This document shows, one piece after another, positions 1-6,615 of a stretch of DNA of 9,467 nucleotides. The notes beneath the pieces were generated by a model. It worked only from the letters and a program-made list of their open reading frames with translations, did not search any database and was not told where the DNA came from. Source of the stretch: Flavobacteriales bacterium. GTDB lineage: Bacteria > Bacteroidota > Bacteroidia > Flavobacteriales_D > Sanyastnellaceae. A program made the position numbers and the translations under genes. The stretch is taken from NCBI GenBank assembly GCA_028825055.1, contig JAPKAW010000065.1:1-9467 (forward strand). Reading direction: 5' to 3'. Positions within the stretch are counted from its first letter, which is position 1; each line of letters starts with the position of its first letter.

Positions 1-1
1 T

Positions 2-1687
2 AAGCAAGCCGGAAAGGATGCGAAAAGCTTTTTTCTCGCCGGACGATCGATGCCTTGGTGGCTCCTTGGAGTGAGCATGGTCGCGACAACCTTTTCAACG
101 GATACGCCCAACCTGGTGACCGGACTTGTGCGAGAACAGGGGGTAAGTGGCAACTGGGGCTGGTGGGCTTTTCTCTTGACAGGTATGCTGACCGTCTTCG
201 TCTATGCTCGTTTATGGAGGCGTTCCGGCGTGATGACGGACATTGAATTTTATGAGTTGCGCTATGGCGGAAAAGCCGCAGCGGTTTTGAGAGGGTTTCG
301 GGCGCTCTATTTGGGTCTCGTTTTCAATGTCTTAGTGATGGGCACTGTCTCCTTAGCTGCCATCAAATTGGGGGGGATCCTCATGGGGTGGCCGGGCTGG
401 TTGACCTTATTGATTACGGGTGTCATTACACTTTCGTACAGTGCTTTGGGCGGACTTCGTGCGGTCATCCTTACGGACTTTGTTCAGTTTATTTTGGCCA
501 TGGTTGGTTCGGTTTGGGCCTGCTGGTATTTGCTTGATCTGGAAATCATCGGAGGCTTGGCTGCTTTGTTGGAGCACCCTGATGTTTCGGTTAAAACCGC
601 GATCCTTCCCGACATGAGCGACCCCTCAGCTTGGATGCCCGTCCTGCTTGTGCCGCTGGCTGTTCAATGGTGGGCGAGTTATTACCCGGGAGCGGAGCCT
701 GGTGGTGGTGGATATATCGCCCAGCGGATGTTCAGTGCCAAAGACGAGTCGCATGCCGTCGGAGCCACATTGCTATTCAATGTTGCCCATTATGCCTTGC
801 GGCCTTGGCCGTGGATTTTGATTGCATTGGCTTCTTTGGTGGTCTTTCCAACATTGGCTGATTTGCAGCAGGCTTTCCCCAACATACCTGCGGATAAAAT
901 TGGTCATGACTTGGCTTATCCTGCCATGCTTTCTCTGTTGCCTCCCGGTTTGTTGGGATTGGTCGCTGCGTCGCTGTTAGCGGCTTTTATGAGCACGATG
1001 TCTACCCAACTCAATTTGGGTGCGAGCTACCTCGTCAATGATTTTTGGGTTCGCTTTTTTCGACCTGATGCGACCGGCCCAGAGCAGGTTCGAGCGGGCC
1101 GGCTGGCGACTCTGGTCTCCCTGATTTTAGGAGGAGGCTTGGGCCTTTTGCTAACGGATGCAGGTCAGGCCTTCAACTTGCTTTTGTTGATTGGAGCAGG
1201 CACAGGAGGCTTGTTCATCTTGCGGTGGTTCTGGTGGCGCATTAGCGCATGGACGGAGCTGATAGCCATGTTCGGTTCATTGGTGGTGGCCGGGTACTTC
1301 ACTTTTGTGCATGACCAATGGAGTTCGGTGGTTTTGGCTGATTACGAGAAACTCCTCTGGGGCACGCTGTTGACCACGTTGGTTTGGTTGGTTGGCACGT
1401 TGCTTACTCCAGCCGAATCGGATGACACTCTAAAACGATTCGTAGACAAAGTAAAGCCGGGTGGACCGGGGTGGCGAAAATGGTCACCTACAGATTCAGA
1501 AAACAAGGTGGTATGGTCTGTTCCTCGAGGCATGTTGTCCATGGCTTTGGCAAGTATTGGCGTGTATGCCGCGCTCTTTGCTACCGGATCGTGGTTGTAT
1601 GATGAAATGCCGCGCTTTTGGGGATTGGCAGCAATTACCGTGATGTGTACTGTATTGCTGCTTCGCATCAACAAGACGCGAAAGTGA
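2..1687 (+). CDS. Sodium:solute symporter (SSS family), 5'-truncated; probable sugar/aminosugar importer
   Basis: Inner-membrane Na+-coupled transporter of the LeuT-fold SSS family. The frame is open to the left edge, so the gene starts outside the window; the ATG at 50 is internal, because the codons before it already encode the family motif FFLAGRSMPWW. Residues are counted from nt 2 (561 visible). The chain is almost wholly hydrophobic helices. It carries the SSS signature YSALGGLRAVILTDFVQ at 146-162 and MSTMSTQLN at 330-338. In the second motif, S331-T332 line up with the PutP S340/T341 sodium ligands. The early ATTFSTDTP and the later YPGAEPGGGG stretch are typical of a Bacteroidota SSS subgroup. 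A polar loop encoded at about nt 1410-1510 precedes the final two helices. The stop overlaps the following kinase by 4 nt, so the two are likely co-translated. The substrate cannot be read from sequence; an N-acetylhexosamine or related sugar is inferred from the neighbours. About 30-40 N-terminal residues are probably missing. Confidence 0.93.
   Translation, partial: KQAGKDAKSFFLAGRSMPWWLLGVSMVATTFSTDTPNLVTGLVREQGVSGNWGWWAFLLTGMLTVFVYARLWRRSGVMTDIEFYELRYGGKAAAVLRGFRALYLGLVFNVLVMGTVSLAAIKLGGILMGWPGWLTLLITGVITLSYSALGGLRAVILTDFVQFILAMVGSVWACWYLLDLEIIGGLAALLEHPDVSVKTAILPDMSDPSAWMPVLLVPLAVQWWASYYPGAEPGGGGYIAQRMFSAKDESHAVGATLLFNVAHYALRPWPWILIALASLVVFPTLADLQQAFPNIPADKIGHDLAYPAMLSLLPPGLLGLVAASLLAAFMSTMSTQLNLGASYLVNDFWVRFFRPDATGPEQVRAGRLATLVSLILGGGLGLLLTDAGQAFNLLLLIGAGTGGLFILRWFWWRISAWTELIAMFGSLVVAGYFTFVHDQWSSVVLADYEKLLWGTLLTTLVWLVGTLLTPAESDDTLKRFVDKVKPGGPGWRKWSPTDSENKVVWSVPRGMLSMALASIGVYAALFATGSWLYDEMPRFWGLAAITVMCTVLLLRINKTRK
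1684..1687 (+). other. GTGA stop/start overlap coupling transporter and kinase
   Basis: The bases GTGA contain the kinase start codon (GTG, 1684-1686) and the symporter stop codon (TGA, 1685-1687). No clear Shine-Dalgarno sequence lies in the 20 nt upstream, which is usual for Bacteroidota. Such 4-nt overlaps commonly mean re-initiation by the same ribosome, so the two products are probably made in linked amounts. Confidence 0.75.
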
Positions 1688-2742
1688 GAATTGCGGTATC
1701 GGCACCGGGGCGTATTTGTTTGTTTGGCGAGCATCAAGATTATTTTGGGTTGCCCGTCGTAGCAGCCGCTGTTGATGTAAGGTGTCACATTGAAAGTTCA
1801 TCCCGAGAGGACCGCATGGTTCATGTGCAGTTGGAAGATCTTGGTACCACACTTTGTTTTGATTTGGATGATTTACCAGAGCCAGCTCCAAGGGCGTATT
1901 GGTTGTCAGCATTAAAAGTCGCTGATGCGGAAGGTTGGCTTCCCCAATCAGGTTGGAATGCATCCGTCAAGAGCACCATCCCGCAACAAGCGGGTGCGAG
2001 CAGTTCCACTGCGCTTGTAGTGGCTTGGTGCGCTTTAATTGCAGCGCGCTCAGGACGATCGGTAAACGCCGAATGGGTGGCGCGTGCTGCGCACCGTGCC
2101 GAAGTGGCCTATTTCAACGAGCCGGGCGGGCAAATGGATCACTTCGCTTGTGCGCTTGGCGGCGTTCATTGTTTTGCATTCGAACCGCATTTCGAAGCAT
2201 TCATTATGCCGGTCCCGAGCGGCTCGTGGTTGTTGTTGGACTCCCTTCAACCCAAGGATACGTTGACCCTTTTGCATCGAGCCAAAGCGGAGCGCGTGCA
2301 GCTGTTGGAAGCTTGGAGTCACACGTGGCGATTGACCTCTTCAGCTGTACCGCCTCCATTTCCTGAGTTTTTTGATGCGAAACAACGCGCTTTGATGAAG
2401 GGCACCTTGGAGTTGCGGGACATTTCTGAAAGAGGTTCTGATGCACTCCGGTCACTTCCAACAGAACCGACGAGTTGGGGGCCGCTGCTTACGCAGCACC
2501 ACCGCCTGCTGCGCGATGTGCTTCACGTGTCGACAGACCGCATTGAAGCAATCTTGAACGCGTCGGAAATGGCGGGCGCATGGGGCGGGAAAATAAACGG
2601 TTCAGGAGGAGGAGGGACGTGTTTTGTTGTTGGGCACAATGATGTTATCGATCATGTTCAGAAGGCCGCGGAGAATGCAGGTGCGCATGCAATCCCGATT
2701 GCTTTAGGTGGAATAGGTGTTGAAGTGTTTTATCAAGATTGA
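1684..2742 (+). CDS. GHMP-family sugar kinase, galactokinase/HexNAc 1-kinase-like
   Basis: Cytoplasmic ATP-dependent sugar kinase, predicted to phosphorylate the anomeric hydroxyl. I choose the GTG at 1684 (352 aa). It places the first motif at the N-terminus as in all family members, and its GTGA overlaps the symporter stop. The upstream ATG at 1618 would add 22 residues read from the symporter gene in another frame. Motif 1 is APGRICLFGEHQDYFG (7-22). Motif 2 is IPQQAGASSSTAL (99-111), the phosphate-binding loop. GGQMDHF (148-154) carries the catalytic Asp. Motif 3 is KINGSGGGGTCF (303-314). By motif alignment with human GALK1, the sugar-contacting R37, E43, H44, D46 and D186 correspond to R10, E16, H17, D19 and D152, so a hexose 1-kinase is favoured over mevalonate or homoserine kinase. 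The usual GEHTDYNGG text is changed to GEHQDYFGL and MDQ to MDH, so this is not an ordinary galactokinase. GALK2-type GlcNAc/GalNAc 1-kinase activity is an attractive inference from the nearby hexosaminidase and uridylyltransferase. Galactose, fucose or galacturonate remain possible. Confidence 0.9.
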   Translation: MRIAVSAPGRICLFGEHQDYFGLPVVAAAVDVRCHIESSSREDRMVHVQLEDLGTTLCFDLDDLPEPAPRAYWLSALKVADAEGWLPQSGWNASVKSTIPQQAGASSSTALVVAWCALIAARSGRSVNAEWVARAAHRAEVAYFNEPGGQMDHFACALGGVHCFAFEPHFEAFIMPVPSGSWLLLDSLQPKDTLTLLHRAKAERVQLLEAWSHTWRLTSSAVPPPFPEFFDAKQRALMKGTLELRDISERGSDALRSLPTEPTSWGPLLTQHHRLLRDVLHVSTDRIEAILNASEMAGAWGGKINGSGGGGTCFVVGHNDVIDHVQKAAENAGAHAIPIALGGIGVEVFYQD

Positions 2743-2787
2743 GTCTGCCCTTGTTTTGAATTGAAGGCTTTTACAGACCTTTAAGGC

Positions 2788-4299
2788 ATGCGATGCGATC
2801 GAATCATCATACTGGCGGCAGGTCGGGCTTCACGGATGAAGTCCAGCGCGCAAGGGGAGTCTCCCGAAATTTCTGCAATGTGGCAAGAAGACGCTCGCAC
2901 GCGACCAAAATCCATGATTCGGGTAGGACCAGCCGGCGAGCCTTTTTTACAATCCCTCCTCGAGGCCTCAGAAGCGGCGGGATTTACAGAAGCTACGTTG
3001 GTGGTCGCACCAAACGATGCGGTGACTGTGCCTTTTATAGCGTCTTGGAATCAACGGACAACAGGTCTGCGTATGCGCATTTGTTTGGTTGTGCAAGAAG
3101 AGGCCAAAGGAACCGGTCATGCGGTGCAAGTGGCTCTCGAAGGGGACCCCCTTCCTCAGGGATTGGGTTTTGTCCTCTGCAATGGAGATAACCTTCCTTC
3201 TGTGAAAGCGTTGTCAACGTTGCGTTGTCTTCCAGAAGGCCAGGCAATGCTTGCGTATCACATGGACCACTTGGACTTACCTGAAGAGCGCGTCAAAGCG
3301 TTTGCGCTTGTGGAGTCTTCGGCTGGTTGGCTTCAAAACATTGTTGAGAAGCCGAGTGATGCCGCATGGAAACAATGGCTTCGTGCGCAACCCCATCGGG
3401 GTGTTTCCATGAATTTATTTCGACTCGATCCAGCGGTATTGCTGCCCGAGATCGTTTCGTTGCAGCCACATCCAGAAAGAGGTGAAATAGAGTTGCCCGC
3501 GGCCATTTCAAATATGGTGCAGAAACAAATTGAGATAGCAGTGATCCCCGTTCAGGAGTCGATTATGGACTTAACGCGTTTAGGAGATGTTGAAAACGTA
3601 TCAGAAGAACTTGGTGCAGCGCGAGATGCGTGGACATTGGAAGTCTGTGCCAGCAGCCCTGCAGACGTTCATGTTGCGGCGATGAACGGTGCACAAAGAG
3701 TTGAGCTCTGTTCCCATTGGGAATGTGGCGGCTTGACACCTTTGGAATCCGACATTCGAAGTGCTGTTCAAGAAGGGGTGCCCGTGTACGCGCTGATCCG
3801 ACCTCGTGCAGGTCATTTCACCTACGATGAAGCTGAATGGAAGCGGATGAGCCATCAGATTGAAGCCTCGTTATCTGCGGGAGCGAGCCGCGTGGTAGTC
3901 GGTGCTTTGGATCGAAAGGGACGCTTTGAATTGGAGCGTATACGCCAGTGGGTGGATTTATTTGGCGGACATCGCTTGGTCATTCATCGCGCTCTTGATG
4001 CTTCAAACCATTGGGAAGCCGATGCGCAAGCTTTGCGCACGTTGGGTGTTTCTCGTATTCTTAGTAGCGGGGGCGAGGCGCAGGCATGGGATGGTCGGGA
4101 CCGCATTCGTCAATTGATGGAATGGGGATTCGACGTCACGGTTGCGAGCGGCGTGAGGCCCGTTCAGAAGGAGGATTGGATGAAGCGCGGTGTACGCAGC
4201 TTTCATGCTTCATGTCGCGTCGAAGAATCTTTGCCCATTCGGCATTTTGATGGTGCAACATTCCCGGTTTCTTCTGAGCATGTGCGTGCTTGGTTTTAA
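2788..4299 (+). CDS. Bifunctional fusion: GlmU-like sugar-1-phosphate nucleotidyltransferase + CutC-family TIM barrel
   Basis: A 503-aa cytoplasmic protein with two domains. Residues 1 to about 270 are a nucleotidyltransferase that should join a sugar 1-phosphate to an NTP. They show LAAGRASRMK (9-18), PKSM (40-43), Q103 followed by GTGHA (108-112), NGDN with metal-binding D134, VEKP (186-189) and N209. The spacing of Q103 to GTGHA matches the uracil-binding Q76/G81/T82 of E. coli GlmU, suggesting UTP use. About 20 extra polar residues (19-39) separate the first motif from PKSM. Residues 282-503 are a CutC domain: LEVCASS (284-290), NGAQRVELC (300-308), GGLTP (314-318), IRPRAGHF.Y (337-346), HRALD (400-404), SSGGE (426-430), SGVR (454-457) and FHAS (472-475), in the order seen in E. 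coli CutC. No stop or frameshift lies between the domains. CutC's activity is unknown; the old copper label is doubtful. The ATG at 2788 follows a 45-nt gap after the kinase. The context suggests that the kinase feeds the nucleotidyltransferase domain and that CutC acts on a related sugar metabolite (inference). Confidence 0.92.
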   Translation: MRCDRIIILAAGRASRMKSSAQGESPEISAMWQEDARTRPKSMIRVGPAGEPFLQSLLEASEAAGFTEATLVVAPNDAVTVPFIASWNQRTTGLRMRICLVVQEEAKGTGHAVQVALEGDPLPQGLGFVLCNGDNLPSVKALSTLRCLPEGQAMLAYHMDHLDLPEERVKAFALVESSAGWLQNIVEKPSDAAWKQWLRAQPHRGVSMNLFRLDPAVLLPEIVSLQPHPERGEIELPAAISNMVQKQIEIAVIPVQESIMDLTRLGDVENVSEELGAARDAWTLEVCASSPADVHVAAMNGAQRVELCSHWECGGLTPLESDIRSAVQEGVPVYALIRPRAGHFTYDEAEWKRMSHQIEASLSAGASRVVVGALDRKGRFELERIRQWVDLFGGHRLVIHRALDASNHWEADAQALRTLGVSRILSSGGEAQAWDGRDRIRQLMEWGFDVTVASGVRPVQKEDWMKRGVRSFHASCRVEESLPIRHFDGATFPVSSEHVRAWF

Positions 4300-4344
4300 G
4301 TCCTTACGCTACCGCCCTCCGTTTTTCGCAAGCAAGGATTCCCC

Positions 4345-4352
4345 TATTTTTG
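4345..4352 (+). promoter_or_regulatory. Possible Bacteroidota -7 element (TATTTTTG) at the hexosaminidase gene
   Basis: The bases TATTTTTG fit the Bacteroidota -7 consensus TAnnTTTG exactly. A T-rich run at 4322-4326 lies about 18 nt upstream, but it lacks the TTG of a proper -33 element. Transcription would begin at or just inside the ATG at 4357, giving an almost leaderless mRNA, so this is either a weak internal promoter or chance. The 57-nt gap between the two genes contains nothing else that I recognise. Confidence 0.22.
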
Positions 4353-4356
4353 AGGC

Positions 4357-6606
4357 ATGCGCTCATTCCTTCTTTTCGTCCTTACGATTGTTCTTGCATC
4401 CTCTTGTCAGCTTCCCAATGTAGAGCTTATGGGGTCAGCCGAGGGCCTGATTCCTTTGCCTGTTCTTCTCGAGGTTGATTCGACAGCTGCCGGATTGCAG
4501 GTGCCTTCAGCAACATGGAACTGGCAAGTTGACACGATTTGGAATGATCAATCGGTATTTTGGAAAACATGGTTGCCCGGTCAATCCGATGACCATGGAG
4601 CGCATTTGGTCGTAGAGAAAATCGAGGGGGCTCCTGCAGAGGGTTACCAACTTCGTATTGCGGCAACCGATGGGGTTTGGATCGGAGCTTCTGACGAAAT
4701 TGGAGTGTTTCGAGCGCTGACAACTTTGCGCCAGTTGCTTCCGGTGGAGATGGAGCTGTTATCGGAAGGGCAGCGTTTTATTTTGCCAGCACTTGAAATT
4801 CATGATGCTCCTCGATTTGAGCACCGCGGCTTGCTGTTGGACTGTTGTCGCCATTTCATGGAGCCCGCTTTCGTCAAGCATATGATTGATCAACTTGCGC
4901 TACATAAGATGAATGTCCTTCACTGGCATTTGACTGAAGATCAAGGATGGCGAGTGCCGATAGAGGCGTATCCGAATCTTGAAAAAGTGGGTGCTTGGCG
5001 AGAGGAGAAGACCGGCGAGCAGCATGGGGGAGTGTATACCAAGGATGAAATTCGAGCAATCGTTTCTTATGCTGCCGAACGCTGTGTTACGGTCATTCCG
5101 GAAATTGAACTTCCTGGACACAGCCGCGCTGCCATTGCCGCTTATCCATGGCTGAGTTGTACGGGAGATTCCTTGCCCGTGCCAAATGACTGGGGTGTTT
5201 TTAAAGACATTTACTGTGCAGGTCAAGACACGACCTTTCGTTTTTTGGAAACTGTTTTAGATGAGGTCATGGAGCTGTTTCCCTCTGAATACATTCACAT
5301 CGGAGGAGACGAAGCGCCAAAAGTCAGATGGGATGTGTGCCCAAAATGCCAGCGTCGCATGGAAGAAGAGGGTTTGCACGATAGCCATGAACTGCAGTCG
5401 TGGTTTATTTCTAAGATTGGAAGCTATCTCGAAGCACATGGTAGAAAACTCATCGGGTGGGATGAGATTTTGGAGGGTGGGCTTCCGGATGGTGCTACGG
5501 TACAATCTTGGCGTGGTATGGAGGGTGGGCTTGCAGCAGTTGCCGCGGGAAGAAATGCCATCATGTCCCCCACTTCCCACTGTTATTTTGACTACCCGCT
5601 GTCAGCGACGGATTTAGAAGAGGTGTATGCATTTGAGCCCGTACCGGAAAACCTGGAAGGCTCTGGTCGAATCTTAGGTGGAGAGTGCAACATGTGGACC
5701 GAACATGCCCCACAAGACATTGTGGAATCCAAAATATTTCCGCGCATGTTGGCCATGGCTGAAGTGCTCTGGAGTCCAAAGATTTCCAGAGATTTTGATG
5801 GCTTTAAAAGCCGAAAATCGCTGCATGATCAACGGCTAATTGCATGGGGAGTCGATAGTGGTTTGGAGAGCGATCCTTTGAATGCCACTTGGAATAAGGG
5901 AAGCGATGTCTTCGGCGTTGAAGTGCAGGTGGAAGCTGCGTTGGATCGGATCGAGGGTGATGTGGTTTTTATGCCACTATCATCTCCGTTGGACTCCTCT
6001 CGTTATGATTTAGGATCTCGAATTTTGGTCAAAGGAGAGGGGGTTTTGGAGGCGATATTGACGCGTGATGGACGACCATTGCGTGATGCCGTTCTGTTGC
6101 CTGTAGCGGGTCATATTGGCGTGCATAGCGCCGTATCTATTGGACATTCCTTGAGCCCTTATTACCCGGGAGGAGGTGAGGATGGTTTGGTCGATGGCCG
6201 ACTCGGCAGCCTTGACTTTAGAGACGGATGTTGGCAAGCCACGCAATCGGAAAACATGTCCATTACGCTTGCTTTGCCACAGGAAATCCAGTTGGACTCT
6301 TTGAGTTTGCAATGTTATCGGTACCAGGACGCGTGGATCTTTTTACCGGAAACGCTGGTTGTAGGGTGGTCTATGGATGGTGTGAAATGGGATGAGTCAC
6401 GGATTGATCTGCACACGTACTCTGGAAGCCATGTTCTAAGTCCGACAGATGCTCAGGACATCGTACGCATCGCGTGTGCAGTGGGTGCTTCCGCACGTTT
6501 TGTTCGCATGGAAGCGTTCAATCCAGGACCTTGTCCCGACTGGCATGACGCTGCATCGTCCCCTTCATGGATGTTCCTAGATGAATTGGTCCTTCACGGC
6601 CAATGA
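4357..6606 (+). CDS. Beta-N-acetylhexosaminidase, GH20 family, lipoprotein with C-terminal F5/8-type domain
   Basis: Exo-acting glycosidase that removes terminal beta-linked GlcNAc/GalNAc by substrate-assisted catalysis (family knowledge). The 749-aa chain starts with a lipoprotein-like signal, a hydrophobic stretch then ASSC (Cys17), so it is probably anchored in the periplasm or at the outer membrane. An N-terminal GH20b-like domain leads into the TIM barrel. By motif alignment with Streptomyces SpHex, the active site is complete: R157 (RGLLLD), HWHLTEDQGW with D195, PEIELPGH with H255, the catalytic D318-E319 pair in HIGGDEAP, W368, W385, Y410 and D412 (CYFDY), and W447/E449 in NMWTE. E251 stands where the family usually has Asp, a mild change. 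PRMLAMAEVLWSP closes the barrel. Residues about 530-580 look like the chitobiase/hexosaminidase C-terminal beta domain. Residues about 600-749 (VDGRLGS, DAWIFLP, SMDGVKWD) resemble an F5/8 or CBM32-like sugar-binding domain common in Bacteroidota hexosaminidases. It is last in the operon and likely provides the sugar taken up by the symporter. Confidence 0.95.
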   Translation: MRSFLLFVLTIVLASSCQLPNVELMGSAEGLIPLPVLLEVDSTAAGLQVPSATWNWQVDTIWNDQSVFWKTWLPGQSDDHGAHLVVEKIEGAPAEGYQLRIAATDGVWIGASDEIGVFRALTTLRQLLPVEMELLSEGQRFILPALEIHDAPRFEHRGLLLDCCRHFMEPAFVKHMIDQLALHKMNVLHWHLTEDQGWRVPIEAYPNLEKVGAWREEKTGEQHGGVYTKDEIRAIVSYAAERCVTVIPEIELPGHSRAAIAAYPWLSCTGDSLPVPNDWGVFKDIYCAGQDTTFRFLETVLDEVMELFPSEYIHIGGDEAPKVRWDVCPKCQRRMEEEGLHDSHELQSWFISKIGSYLEAHGRKLIGWDEILEGGLPDGATVQSWRGMEGGLAAVAAGRNAIMSPTSHCYFDYPLSATDLEEVYAFEPVPENLEGSGRILGGECNMWTEHAPQDIVESKIFPRMLAMAEVLWSPKISRDFDGFKSRKSLHDQRLIAWGVDSGLESDPLNATWNKGSDVFGVEVQVEAALDRIEGDVVFMPLSSPLDSSRYDLGSRILVKGEGVLEAILTRDGRPLRDAVLLPVAGHIGVHSAVSIGHSLSPYYPGGGEDGLVDGRLGSLDFRDGCWQATQSENMSITLALPQEIQLDSLSLQCYRYQDAWIFLPETLVVGWSMDGVKWDESRIDLHTYSGSHVLSPTDAQDIVRIACAVGASARFVRMEAFNPGPCPDWHDAASSPSWMFLDELVLHGQ

Positions 6607-6615
6607 AGGCAAGGA

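Noticed and set aside
1618..1683. Kinase start at the ATG at 1618
   Set aside because: It would place 22 residues read from the symporter's last helix in another frame before the first kinase motif. GTG at 1684 fits the family's N-terminus and the stop/start overlap.
50..1687. Complete symporter gene starting at the ATG at 50
   Set aside because: The frame is open upstream to nt 2 and already encodes conserved family residues (FFLAGRS), so the Met is internal and the gene is cut by the window.
1342..1963. Long antisense frames across the symporter and kinase genes
   Set aside because: They lie opposite two genes with strong family motifs, show no recognisable domain themselves, and have a composition expected of shadow frames.
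2743..2786. Stem-loop or terminator between the kinase and the fusion gene (GTCTG...CAGAC, with inner CCTT/AAGG)
   Set aside because: The arms are only 4-5 bp with an uneven internal loop, and no T-run follows. The gap is only 45 nt within a likely operon.
2784..2792. Shared AGGCATGCG at the starts of the fusion gene and the hexosaminidase gene (also 4353-4361) as a regulatory repeat
   Set aside because: Nine bases around two start codons, without extension on either side, can arise by chance; AGG is too close to the ATG to be a normal ribosome binding site.
3631..4299. Copper homeostasis role for the CutC domain
   Set aside because: No copper-binding cluster or copper gene is nearby. The historical E. 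coli phenotype is explained by an overlapping sRNA, and the neighbourhood concerns sugar use.
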